A DNA stretch of 64,000 bases, taken from positions 62,001-126,000 of the forward strand of contig CAKZLE010000020.1 of the NCBI GenBank assembly GCA_937125225.1. Reading direction: 5' to 3'. Every line of letters begins with the position of its first letter. The first letter of the stretch is position 1. The notes beneath the pieces were generated by a model, which had not been told where the DNA came from, did no database searches, and was given only the letters and a program-made list of their open reading frames with translations. Shown piece after piece: positions 33,137 through 41,813 of the stretch. Both the position numbers and the translations under genes were made by a program. Origin of the DNA: an uncultured Spirochaetia bacterium. GTDB taxonomy: Bacteria; Spirochaetota; Spirochaetia; CAKZLE01.

Positions 33137-34843
33137 TCAGCTTTTCGGCAGGAGAATACGGACTACAGTCCCTATCCCTATTCTGCTAGTGATCGTAATT
33201 TCTGCTCTTCCCTGGTAATAGAGTTCAATACGTTTCTTCACATTCTGAATACCGATATGGGTATGATCTTCCTTTTCATCCATGCCTTTCGCAGGATCGA
33301 AGCCTATGCCATTATCGATGATTGATATTGCAAAATATCCCCGCCATTCGTAGACTTCGATCCGAAGTCTCCACACTCCCAGTTTTGGTTCAAGACCATG
33401 GGATATGGCATTTTCGACAAATGGTTGGATGATGAACTTTGGAGTGATGAGTTTCTCACAGGAGGCAACGGCTGAGATCGAATAGTCAAGCTTCTCGGGG
33501 AAACGAATCTGAACGATAGTGAGATAACTACGTACGAGATCCAGGCTCTCAGATAGGGGTAGGGTATCGGTACTGCTACTGATAGAATTCCTGAGCAGTC
33601 TGCTCAAAGAGGTAGAGATCTGAAGGATCTGGTTCTCTCCATGTAACGAGGCCAAGGCTTTGATCGTATAGAGCGTATTATAGAGGAAGTGAGGATTGAT
33701 CTGCGCTTGAAGGGCCTTTCTTTCAGCCTCTCTGAGTTGGTGCTCCTCCTCCTTGGTCAGGTCAATCAGCCGTCTGATCTCTACGACCATATCATTGAAT
33801 CCCTCAGTCAATGACTTGATCTCATCAGTTCCGCTGCGCTGTTCTACCTGTACGGTGAGATTACGTTGCTCTACCTGTTTCATTGCTGAGACGAGCTTGC
33901 TAATGGGTCCTGTGATATGGTTTGCCGTGACATAGGCTAGGATGAGTGCTCCAAGGATACTGATCGCCATGATGATCATACTTATTAGTGATATTCGGTC
34001 GAGAACTATCGTATAGGGAGCAGTCTCGATGATCCCGACAAGTGAGAGCATGGTATCAGCGATCGGTTTCTCTGCTATGATATAGTCTGCTGATATCCTC
34101 ACTGATTCCAGTGCAGAGGAAGAACTCGGCACTGTCAGTGCAGGGAATCTGCTGTAGTCGCCGTAGGTGTCGGTATGGATGAGAGAAGAGGTGTTCAACG
34201 TCGTTCTATCGATGAGAATGATATCGCTGAACAGATGTTCATCACAAAGTGCTGAGAGTGTCGTAGAGAAGAGGTCTACGATCACATACCCGATCAGTGA
34301 CTCATCAGTATCTTTGACTGACCTGATCATATTCATCATGACGATATCGTTTCGGTTGTTCACATATCTTTCGGTAAGTAGGAGAGTGGGCTCTGTGAGC
34401 CTCGATAATACCGATGCGATACTGTCATCATTACTATGGTATCTGATGTCATACAGTGGGGGGAACTCATGGGTCGAATATTTCCTCTTTCCCTCTGCGC
34501 TGACAAGATGGGCTGATGCATCATAGATCGTACCTTTCATTGCCTGGTACAACTGTTTGTAGATCTCTGGAGATTCGATCATCTCTCTATTTCTCAAGGC
34601 GGCTCTGACTACCTCATCTGTGGCGATCTCATAGCTTCTGTGGCGATAATCATCAAGACAGAGGGTGAAGTTCTCTATGATCCTATCGAGTGCAAGATCT
34701 GACTGTAATGCGAGATTCTCTCTGACCGTCCTCGAGACTGATGTGTAATAATAGATACTCAAGCAGAGTATCGGGACGAGAGCGATGAGGAGAAAATAGG
34801 ACATGAGTCGATAGGTCAAGGATCTTCTGATCATAGAACTCAT
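33137..34843 (-). CDS. Membrane sensor histidine kinase (YesM-like, LytS class)
   Basis: The 568-residue kinase has two membrane helices (about residues 12-32 and 283-303) around an extracytoplasmic sensor domain, a HAMP linker, the LytS-class phosphoacceptor motif QINPHFLYNTLY and an HATPase domain with DNGIGFDP. It should sense an extracellular carbohydrate, directly or through a binding protein. No clear Shine-Dalgarno precedes the ATG. It is co-transcribed with the response regulator. Confidence 0.9.
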   Translation of the reverse strand: MSSMIRRSLTYRLMSYFLLIALVPILCLSIYYYTSVSRTVRENLALQSDLALDRIIENFTLCLDDYRHRSYEIATDEVVRAALRNREMIESPEIYKQLYQAMKGTIYDASAHLVSAEGKRKYSTHEFPPLYDIRYHSNDDSIASVLSRLTEPTLLLTERYVNNRNDIVMMNMIRSVKDTDESLIGYVIVDLFSTTLSALCDEHLFSDIILIDRTTLNTSSLIHTDTYGDYSRFPALTVPSSSSALESVRISADYIIAEKPIADTMLSLVGIIETAPYTIVLDRISLISMIIMAISILGALILAYVTANHITGPISKLVSAMKQVEQRNLTVQVEQRSGTDEIKSLTEGFNDMVVEIRRLIDLTKEEEHQLREAERKALQAQINPHFLYNTLYTIKALASLHGENQILQISTSLSRLLRNSISSSTDTLPLSESLDLVRSYLTIVQIRFPEKLDYSISAVASCEKLITPKFIIQPFVENAISHGLEPKLGVWRLRIEVYEWRGYFAISIIDNGIGFDPAKGMDEKEDHTHIGIQNVKKRIELYYQGRAEITITSRIGIGTVVRILLPKS

Positions 34844-34969
34844 GGTAACACAGGTTCATCAAGTTTTGTATAGGTATCTTAAGGTGTTCGGAGCCTGATC
34901 TGTCATAGACAGTCTCAAGTCGCTTCTGGTATTCTTGATGGACTAAGCAAAGAGGGGTAAGGGATCAAC

Positions 34970-35629
34970 GTGCAAAGATTAAGACTAGTGGGTGGAAATA
35001 AGACGAACTGCTTTTTCATCACTGCTGAACAGGATTGTCTCATCATCGATCCCGGCTATGAGAAAGATAAGATCATAGAATATGTGAGAAAGAACGATCT
35101 AGTTGTCCAAGGGATTCTCTTGACCCATGGTCATATCGATCATATAGGTGCTGCTGACTGTTTCAACGTACCAGTGTATCTTCATCCTGCCGACTGGGAT
35201 ATCCTAGCAAAGAACTTCTCAGGTGGCTTTGCGAAATATGATCAACCAAACCCTTATGAACTTGATCACCTTGACCTTCACCCGATTTGCGATGGGGAAG
35301 TGGTTCCCTGTGGAAACAGAAATGTCGAGGTGATCCATACTCCCGGACATTCTCCTGGCGGGGTCTGTTTCAAAGTAGGGGATGAACTGTATACAGGAGA
35401 TACCCTATTCTACCATACGGTAGGAAAATGGATCTATACAGATGGGGATCAGCAGCAGATGAGGGAATCGATCATCAGACTACTTGAGACCAACCATGAG
35501 AGACTAGCCGTTCATCCCGCTCATGGGAGGCCAACCACCATCGGAGAAGAGAGAGCCCATAACAGGTTCTATCTTACCTGGTCCTCTACAGATGAGCTGT
35601 TAGCTGATGATATCCATGATACTCTCTAA
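34970..35629 (+). CDS. MBL-fold metallohydrolase (glyoxalase II-like)
   Basis: This 219-residue metallo-beta-lactamase-fold protein has the metal motif THGHIDH (residues about 52-58), HTPGHSPGG and a late HPAHG histidine. It belongs to the YcbL/GloB-like hydrolases that cleave thioesters such as lactoylglutathione or related substrates. The start is GTG at 34970 behind GAGGGGTAAGGG. No pathway partner is nearby. Confidence 0.88.
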   Translation: MQRLRLVGGNKTNCFFITAEQDCLIIDPGYEKDKIIEYVRKNDLVVQGILLTHGHIDHIGAADCFNVPVYLHPADWDILAKNFSGGFAKYDQPNPYELDHLDLHPICDGEVVPCGNRNVEVIHTPGHSPGGVCFKVGDELYTGDTLFYHTVGKWIYTDGDQQQMRESIIRLLETNHERLAVHPAHGRPTTIGEERAHNRFYLTWSSTDELLADDIHDTL

Positions 35630-35695
35630 ACAAAGAGGCTCTGATGCTCATCCTACATGGCTGAAGAGTTCAGGGGGTCGGTCTACCTGTGGGAG

Positions 35696-36622
35696 TCATT
35701 CTGAAAGGAAGGATATCCCGGTCAATTCCTCAGATAACTCCCATAGTCTTCTTGCATCCTCAAGATCATGAGAGGCCGCATTCGAGTTGACAAGAATAGG
35801 ATGCCCTTTGAGTTCCCCTCTTCCTGAAGGTCCATAGTAGGAGGCTCCAGTGACCTGAGGGTCAACCGCAGCCCGAACCTCAGGTAAGGTCCCCTGTTTC
35901 GGATCCTGAGCGAACAGACCTACCAGAGGTCTCAATAACTTGTAGAGCACCTTATGTTTCAGATGTCTACCCAGGTCAGTATCTGAAACACCTGGGTGAG
36001 CTGCAACGGCCATGGGAGTCTTCCCTGACTTCTCGATCCTTCTTTGTAGTTCATAGGTGAACAACAGGTTGGCCAATTTTGATCTACCATAGGCTCCCAA
36101 TGGGGTATATCCCTGGTCTCCGTCGAATTGGAGATGGTTGAAGTCAAAAGTACCTGACTTGTGTGCAAGACTGCTCACGTTGACGATACGAGATCCATGA
36201 GTCCTCGAGAGAATATCCCATAGGATACCGGTCAATGCGAAGTGTCCGAGATGGTTCGTCCCTAACTGGCCTTCGAAGCCATCTAGAGTCAGGTGATAGG
36301 GGGTCGTCATGATCCCTGCATTATTGAGAAGGATATCGAGCTTAGCATAGTTAGTGCTGAAACTGCTACAGAATCGATGTACCGAGCCAAGATCAGAAAG
36401 ATCTAGCTCCATCACCACAATCTTCCCGGGAGGGCTGAGCTGCAAGATCTTCTCTTTTGCCTGTTCACCTCTTTCTAATGACCTACTTGCGAGAATGACC
36501 TCTGCCCCATTCTCTGTGAAGAGTCTTACCGCCTCATATCCTAATCCACTGTTCCCACCGGTGACTATGATCACTTTTCCTGTGAGATCAGGTATATCAT
36601 TCTTTGTCCATGGTTGTCTCAT
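35696..36622 (-). CDS. Short-chain dehydrogenase/reductase
   Basis: This 308-residue SDR has the cofactor motif TGGNSGLG, NNAGIM and the catalytic YGRSK. It resembles retinol dehydrogenase/protochlorophyllide reductase-like oxidoreductases often annotated only as SDR. The start at 36622 follows AAGGAA with 6 nt spacing; a longer frame up to 36700 begins in low-complexity AT-rich DNA and is rejected. The substrate is unknown. Confidence 0.88.
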   Translation of the reverse strand: MRQPWTKNDIPDLTGKVIIVTGGNSGLGYEAVRLFTENGAEVILASRSLERGEQAKEKILQLSPPGKIVVMELDLSDLGSVHRFCSSFSTNYAKLDILLNNAGIMTTPYHLTLDGFEGQLGTNHLGHFALTGILWDILSRTHGSRIVNVSSLAHKSGTFDFNHLQFDGDQGYTPLGAYGRSKLANLLFTYELQRRIEKSGKTPMAVAAHPGVSDTDLGRHLKHKVLYKLLRPLVGLFAQDPKQGTLPEVRAAVDPQVTGASYYGPSGRGELKGHPILVNSNAASHDLEDARRLWELSEELTGISFLSE

Positions 36623-36728
36623 GTTGTGTTCCTTACGTAAGATGTCTTCATAAAAATAGTTATTTTTCTTAGATAAAGCAATTTTTTTATTTACTAACAT
36701 GGTACTTCTTTTATTTGCTGATGGGCCC

Positions 36729-36743
36729 TATAATCCTAGATTA
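36729..36743 (+). promoter_or_regulatory. Consensus -10 box next to a start codon
   Basis: TATAAT (36729-36734) lies 8 bases before the ATG at 36743 and no Shine-Dalgarno is present, suggesting a leaderless mRNA. The -35 region is poor. Confidence 0.45.
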
Positions 36744-37495
36744 TGAGAACTATAAAGATACAAGAGATGACCTGGCTTGAGATTACCGCTGCGATGCGAG
36801 ATGGCTTTGATACGCTACTGTTCTCCTTGGGTTCTACTGAGCAGCATGGTCCGGCGCTCCCGGAGCATACCGATACGCTAGAAGCGGAGTATATTGCAAA
36901 TCGCCTGTCAGTAAGATTGGGAAAGACCTTGCAGGGGCCGACGGTGAATCTTGGCTGTTCATCCCATCATCTCTCCTTCGCAGGGACGATCTCTTTGAGA
37001 AAGGAGACTCTCCAGGCTCTATTGATTGATTATGTCTCATCACTGGTTCACCATGGGTTCAAGCGGATCATCATCATCCCCTTCCATGGAGGAAACTTTG
37101 CCCCCACTGAGGAAATCCTACCGGAATTGAGGATACTGTTTCCCGGTACAGAGATTCTTGCCTATACAGACCTTCTGGAGGTTGAGCGATGTCTTGGACG
37201 GTCTGGCACCTCCCTTGGTTATTCGGTCGAGGAGATTGGAGGTCATGCTGATGCCTGGGAATCCTCCGCTATGCTCTATCTCGATGAGGAGCATGTACAT
37301 AGAGACCTATTTACTCTAGGTTATACAGGTGTGGTCGGAGCAGAAGAGCTAGAGATCCTCTTCTCTCAGGGTATGGACTCCCTTACCGAGAATGGGGTCC
37401 TAGGTGATTCAAGAAGATCGAAGAGAGCAGATGGGAAACTCCTTCTCGATATGTTCGTGGATTTTCTCTATGAGAAATTACAGCTGCTTATCTGA
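36743..37495 (+). CDS. Creatininase-family amidohydrolase
   Basis: This 250-residue protein has the metal-binding pattern STEQHGPALPEHTDTLEAEY and HGGNF, and EIGGHADAWESS, all conserved in creatininase-family enzymes. The family includes creatinine amidohydrolase and mycofactocin-system MftE. The substrate here is unknown, and there are no mycofactocin genes nearby. The start is without Shine-Dalgarno but next to a -10 box. Confidence 0.85.
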   Translation: MRTIKIQEMTWLEITAAMRDGFDTLLFSLGSTEQHGPALPEHTDTLEAEYIANRLSVRLGKTLQGPTVNLGCSSHHLSFAGTISLRKETLQALLIDYVSSLVHHGFKRIIIIPFHGGNFAPTEEILPELRILFPGTEILAYTDLLEVERCLGRSGTSLGYSVEEIGGHADAWESSAMLYLDEEHVHRDLFTLGYTGVVGAEELEILFSQGMDSLTENGVLGDSRRSKRADGKLLLDMFVDFLYEKLQLLI

Positions 37496-37562
37496 GGAGC
37501 TCTCGAGAAGTACTAAAGGCCTTCAGACTAATGATTTCTCTTCTCTTTAAGAGCAATATCCC

Positions 37563-37591
37563 TTGACTATTCGGGCTACTTCCTCAATGAT
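37563..37591 (+). promoter_or_regulatory. Promoter giving a probable leaderless mRNA
   Basis: TTGACT (37563-37568), 17-bp spacer and AATGAT (37586-37591) end 6 bases before the ATG at 37598, which has no Shine-Dalgarno. Confidence 0.5.
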
Positions 37592-37597
37592 GCGGCT

Positions 37598-39133
37598 ATG
37601 GGATATAAAGAGTTCGATTTAACAGTACCTCCTGGATTCACAGGGGAAGATCTAAAGAAGATATTACAGAAAAGAAGTGGGTTAGAGGACTTCACCTACA
37701 GCATTCAGAAGAAGAGCCTTGATGCACGAAAAAAGAAAGAGATCATCTGGAAGATGCGTGTCGCAGTCTGTTCAGATGCATATACAGATGAGTTACCGGG
37801 TGTACCCACCTTAGAGATACCAAAAGGAAAGCATGATGAGAAGATCCTTGTGACCGGAAGCGGTCCTGCAGGTTTCTTCGCTGCCTTCGTCCTTCAGAAA
37901 GCCGGTTTTCAGGTTACCCTGATCGAACGAGGCTCAGATGTCGAGAGCAGGAGTCGTGGGATCAAGGCCTTTGAGGCTGGTGGCGAGTTCAACCCGAAGG
38001 CGAACTATGCCTTCGGAGAGGGTGGAGCTGGAACTTTCAGTGATGGAAAACTCACTAGTAGGTCCAAGCATATAAAGCCCGAGAGGAACTTCATCATCGA
38101 GTCTTATATCGCTGCTGGGGCACCTGAGGAGATCAGGTATCTCGCACATCCTCATCTTGGGACAGATAACCTCAAGAAGATCGTAAAGAGACTGCGGAGA
38201 CAGTTCACTGAACTTGGTGGTACGATGCTCTTCGAGACACAGTTACTCGATATCGAGGTGAAAGATGGAAAGATCGCATCGGTTGAGACGACCAACGGTA
38301 CACTCGATGTAGACTACCTCTACATCGCAACAGGTCATTCCTCCTATGATACCTATCGGATGTTGATGAGAAAGGGCGTTCCCTTTCAGCATAAGAACTT
38401 CGCACTCGGATACCGAGTCGAACATGCTCAGAAGTGGATCAACCAAGCTCAATGGGGGCGTGAGACTCTTCCAGGAGTCAAAGCCGCTGAATATAGACTC
38501 ACCACACAGAACGATCCAAACCATCCGGTATATACCTTCTGCATGTGTCCAGGAGGAACTATCGTCCCTGCTGCAGCATACCCAGGACAGAATATCGTGA
38601 ACGGTATGAGTATGTATGACCGTGGTGGTGAATTCGCCAATGCTGCATGTGTCGCAGGGGTTCAGATAGAAAAGCTACTCGGGAAAGAGGTCTCTCCTCT
38701 TGAAGCCTTGGATTGGCTTGAGAGCCTTGAACAGAAGTTCTTTGCGGTATCCTCTGACTATAAGGCGCCTGCAGTCTCAATAAGAAGTTTTCTCAACAAG
38801 AAACTTCATGGGGTGACTCCCAAGAGTAGTTATGCTCTAGGACTCGAGGAGTTCCCTATCTGGACACTTCTTCCACCGAGTGTGGTCACGGCTCTCCAGA
38901 CCGGATTACAGAACTTCTCACGTAAGGTGAAGGGGTATGAATATGGTACGCTTATGGGACTTGAGAATAAATCAAGCGCTCCTATCCAGGTCCTTCGAGA
39001 GAAGAACGGACAGGTCGAGGGTTTTGAGAATCTCTTTGTCATAGGTGAGGGTTCCGGGTATGCCGGAGGAATCATCTCAAGTGCGGCAGATGGAGTGAGA
39101 TCAGCGATCTCTCTTGTCTCGAAACTTTCCTGA
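37598..39133 (+). CDS. FAD-dependent NAD(P)-utilising dehydrogenase
   Basis: The 511-residue flavoprotein has an FAD/NAD-binding motif GSGPAGFFAAFVL at about residues 88-100. Family features are the ERG at the end of the second strand and the closing GEGSGYAGGI(IS)SAADG motif. The first 70 residues form a small N-terminal domain. It belongs to a conserved group of uncharacterised oxidoreductases (COG2509) found across anaerobes. The reaction is unknown. Confidence 0.88.
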   Translation: MGYKEFDLTVPPGFTGEDLKKILQKRSGLEDFTYSIQKKSLDARKKKEIIWKMRVAVCSDAYTDELPGVPTLEIPKGKHDEKILVTGSGPAGFFAAFVLQKAGFQVTLIERGSDVESRSRGIKAFEAGGEFNPKANYAFGEGGAGTFSDGKLTSRSKHIKPERNFIIESYIAAGAPEEIRYLAHPHLGTDNLKKIVKRLRRQFTELGGTMLFETQLLDIEVKDGKIASVETTNGTLDVDYLYIATGHSSYDTYRMLMRKGVPFQHKNFALGYRVEHAQKWINQAQWGRETLPGVKAAEYRLTTQNDPNHPVYTFCMCPGGTIVPAAAYPGQNIVNGMSMYDRGGEFANAACVAGVQIEKLLGKEVSPLEALDWLESLEQKFFAVSSDYKAPAVSIRSFLNKKLHGVTPKSSYALGLEEFPIWTLLPPSVVTALQTGLQNFSRKVKGYEYGTLMGLENKSSAPIQVLREKNGQVEGFENLFVIGEGSGYAGGIISSAADGVRSAISLVSKLS

Positions 39134-39160
39134 TAACCAACAACTAGGATCGATTCAGAC

Positions 39161-39928
39161 TTAGACGATAGTCAATGTGATATCGCTGAGTCTGAAGAAG
39201 TCTATCCACCTATCATCAGGTCTCTCATCTGTGATGACCTGATCGATCTGATCGAAACCACATATATGAAACAACTCAGAACAGTCGAATTTTGTTCGGT
39301 CCACGAGCAGGATCCTCTGTTTACATCTCTTGAGCATATTCATCCGAATCTGCGCGATCTCCTGATTATCATCACTAAGTCCCTGCTCCATAGAGAGTTT
39401 CGTCGGACTGATGATCGAATAGTCAGCATGATAGTTCGAGAGTGTCTGGACCGGTACGGGTCCTATGAAGGACTGCAGGGTAGCATTAAAGTTACCCCCT
39501 AATGTGATGACCTTCACATGGGTATGTGAAGAAAGAAGGTTAGTGATCGGTAGAGAGTTCGTGATGACCACGACCCTGAGCTTTCTATCAATGATCCTCT
39601 TTGCCACGAACATAGCCGATGAACTAGTATCGAGGATGACCGAATCACCATCTGTAAAGAGATCACAGGCAACAGTTGCCATCCTGTTCTTTTCCTCTAT
39701 CATGATGTTCTCTCTGAGCATCATGGGGATGAGTCGTTCGGAGTTCTCAGAGAGATAGGCCCCACCATGGACCTTGATGATCTCAGAGTCCTCTTTACAG
39801 AGATAGTCAAGATCATTCCTGATCGTCTCCATCGTCACCTGGAAATCCTGTGCCAATCTTTTGACTGTCACATTCCCCTGTAGGGAGAGTCTTTCTTTTA
39901 TCTTGGTTCTTCGCTCTTTAGGTAACAT
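39161..39928 (-). CDS. DeoR-family transcriptional regulator
   Basis: The 255-residue regulator has an N-terminal winged helix (KERLSLQGNVTVKRLAQDFQ and METIRNDLDYL) and a C-terminal DeoR sugar-phosphate sensor domain (DTSSSAMFVA and the ending with DQVITDERPD). The start at 39928 follows GGAGAG. It is divergent from the mtnA-like operon, which it probably represses through the direct repeats between them; the effector is likely a phosphorylated pentose or 5-deoxypentose. Confidence 0.9.
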   Translation of the reverse strand: MLPKERRTKIKERLSLQGNVTVKRLAQDFQVTMETIRNDLDYLCKEDSEIIKVHGGAYLSENSERLIPMMLRENIMIEEKNRMATVACDLFTDGDSVILDTSSSAMFVAKRIIDRKLRVVVITNSLPITNLLSSHTHVKVITLGGNFNATLQSFIGPVPVQTLSNYHADYSIISPTKLSMEQGLSDDNQEIAQIRMNMLKRCKQRILLVDRTKFDCSELFHICGFDQIDQVITDERPDDRWIDFFRLSDITLTIV

Positions 39929-40000
39929 CTTAGTTCTCTCCGTTTTATTGATTCTCAAGTTGTCTCTTTATCGGTAATCAATAGTGTCTCTCTTCTATAA

Positions 40001-40038
40001 TAAACGAAAAAAGCCAAATGTAAACAAAATAAAGCCAA
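40001..40038. promoter_or_regulatory. Tandem direct-repeat operator (DeoR type)
   Basis: TAAACGAAAAAAGCCAA (40001-40017) and TAAACAAAATAAAGCCAA (40021-40038) form a direct repeat with the AAGCCAA ends exactly 21 bp apart, two helical turns. It lies between divergent promoters, and direct-repeat operators are usual for DeoR-family proteins. Confidence 0.7.
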
Positions 40039-40045
40039 GGTTTTC

Positions 40046-40074
40046 TTGACTTTTACTCATCCATAGTTTTAAAT
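40046..40074 (+). promoter_or_regulatory. Promoter of the nucleoside-salvage operon
   Basis: TTGACT (40046-40051), 17-bp spacer and TTAAAT (40069-40074) lie just downstream of the direct repeats and 46 bases before the mtnA-like start. Confidence 0.6.
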
Positions 40075-40120
40075 GAAGCATACTAAAACAAAAAAACCAA
40101 AATTGAAAAGGGAGAGACAC

Positions 40121-41161
40121 ATGAGATCATTTGACGACGGCTTGGCCTTCATCCTTCAAGCTAAGAATATCGCCTGGTATGAGAATGGTAAGGTCCGAAT
40201 ACTCGATCGGAGGATATATCCTATCGAAGTCAGATTCGTCGAGTGCTCTACCCATAAAGAGGTAGCACAGGCTATCACCGATATGGTCACCCAGAGCTGG
40301 GGCCCCTATTTTGCTGCAGGTATGGGTATGGCTCTTGCCTGTCATGAGGCAAGGTCTCTTGGTGTCCTGGGATTCAAGGATTTCATCCAACAGGCAGGGA
40401 AGACTCTTTATACTGCCCGTCCGACGACCTCTGCACATATGAAAGAGATCGTAGAGAGATGTGAAGTGGCGGCCCTCTTCGCTAAAGAGGCGGGAAAAGA
40501 TCCGGTCGTCGCAGCTTTTGATACCTGTATCACCTATTATGGTGAGATATACGCCTCCTGTGATGTGATGGGTAAGTACCTCGTCGAGAAGTTTCCGACC
40601 TCAGGGACGGTCATGACCCAGTGCTGGGCTGAGACTGTTGTCGGTATGATGCTCAAGCATTGTAGGCAGGAGAACAAGGATATCAAGTATATCTGTCCTG
40701 AGACCCGACCCTATTTTCAGGGAGCAAGACTCACTGCGAGTTGTATCTGTGATATGGGCTTTGATGTAACAGTCATCACCGATAATATGCCCGGGTATGT
40801 ACTTGAAAAGAAGAAAGTCGATGTATTCACCTCAGCTGCAGATCTGATCTGTATGGATGGGACGGTCGTCAACAAGGTAGGTACCTTTCAGATCGCGCTA
40901 TGTTGCGATTACCTCTCGATTCCCTATTATGTGAATGGTAAACCGAACCTGGCACATCCCGATAGAGACTCCGTGGTGATAGAGGAGCGAGATCCTGAGT
41001 TCGTTCTGCAGGCCCTTGGACAGCGAAGCGTCATGGAGGGAGTGAAGGGGTATTACCCGGCTTTCGATTTTACCCCACCAAAACTCGTCACAGGTGTTGT
41101 GACTGATAAAGGATGTCTCGATACGTCCGAACTCTATGATTACTATGGAAGTGAAAGATGA
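40121..41161 (+). CDS. mtnA: MtnA-like sugar-1-phosphate isomerase (eIF2B family)
   Basis: This 346-residue protein belongs to the eIF2B/MtnA family, which converts methylthioribose-1-phosphate (or 5-deoxyribose-1-phosphate) to the ribulose form. Candidate catalytic residues are Cys168 (TQCWAE) and Asp241 (SAADLICMDG), with RPTTSAHMKEIV as the usual RP-T substrate loop; the family equivalents in B. subtilis are Cys160 and Asp240. The start at 40121 follows GGGAGAG. It overlaps the aldolase gene by 4 bases. Confidence 0.85.
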   Translation: MRSFDDGLAFILQAKNIAWYENGKVRILDRRIYPIEVRFVECSTHKEVAQAITDMVTQSWGPYFAAGMGMALACHEARSLGVLGFKDFIQQAGKTLYTARPTTSAHMKEIVERCEVAALFAKEAGKDPVVAAFDTCITYYGEIYASCDVMGKYLVEKFPTSGTVMTQCWAETVVGMMLKHCRQENKDIKYICPETRPYFQGARLTASCICDMGFDVTVITDNMPGYVLEKKKVDVFTSAADLICMDGTVVNKVGTFQIALCCDYLSIPYYVNGKPNLAHPDRDSVVIEERDPEFVLQALGQRSVMEGVKGYYPAFDFTPPKLVTGVVTDKGCLDTSELYDYYGSER

Positions 41162-41802
41162 TTGATTTTTACAAAGAACGGAAAGAGGTCGCCGATATCA
41201 TGGCACGCCTCTATCAAAGAGGGCTCACCACAGTCTCTGGAGGGAATATAAGCTTCAGATTGAATGAGGAACTCTTTTGTATCACCCCTTCAAGCCTCGA
41301 TAAGAGCTGTCTCGAACCTGAGATGATCGCTGTCGTAGGATTTGATGGGACCAACTATAACCCTGAATTGAAACTGAGTATCGAATCTGAGATGCATCGG
41401 AGACTCCTTATCGCAAGACCTGATGTGAATGCTGTCGTTCACTCCCATCCGATCTACTGCTCTGTCTTCAGTGCCAGTGAGGCTACGTGTGCTATCAATA
41501 CGAGACTGACAGCTGAGAGCTATTTCTTCATGCAGGAGGCGGTCATCGTCCCCTATGCCCTGATGGGTACAGATTCACTAGCAGACCTCGTAGAGGAGTG
41601 CGGAAAGACTCATGATGTGATGCTTCTCCAGAATCATGGGGCTCTTGCTCTTGGTAAGTCCCTCTTGACCGCCTTCGATAAGATGGACCTATTAGAGAGA
41701 GCAGCCCAGATGACTCTAGCCTATGAGCAACTCAAGAGTCAGGGTGCACCGATGGTGGAGTTGAATGATCAGCAAATGGCTGAGATCAACGGGATGAAAT
41801 AG
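41158..41802 (+). CDS. Class II aldolase (fuculose-phosphate aldolase-like; likely Ald2 role)
   Basis: This 214-residue class II aldolase/adducin domain has the zinc histidines H95 and H97 in HSHPIY, H160 in NHGAL, and the acid Glu78. Such enzymes cleave fuculose-1-phosphate, rhamnulose-1-phosphate or 5-deoxyribulose/methylthioribulose-1-phosphate to DHAP and an aldehyde. Translation is coupled to the isomerase (ATGATTG overlap). The isomerase-aldolase pair matches the DHAP shunt described for 5'-deoxyadenosine and methylthioadenosine salvage in other bacteria. Confidence 0.85.
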   Translation: MIDFYKERKEVADIMARLYQRGLTTVSGGNISFRLNEELFCITPSSLDKSCLEPEMIAVVGFDGTNYNPELKLSIESEMHRRLLIARPDVNAVVHSHPIYCSVFSASEATCAINTRLTAESYFFMQEAVIVPYALMGTDSLADLVEECGKTHDVMLLQNHGALALGKSLLTAFDKMDLLERAAQMTLAYEQLKSQGAPMVELNDQQMAEINGMK

Positions 41803-41813
41803 GAGATATAAAG

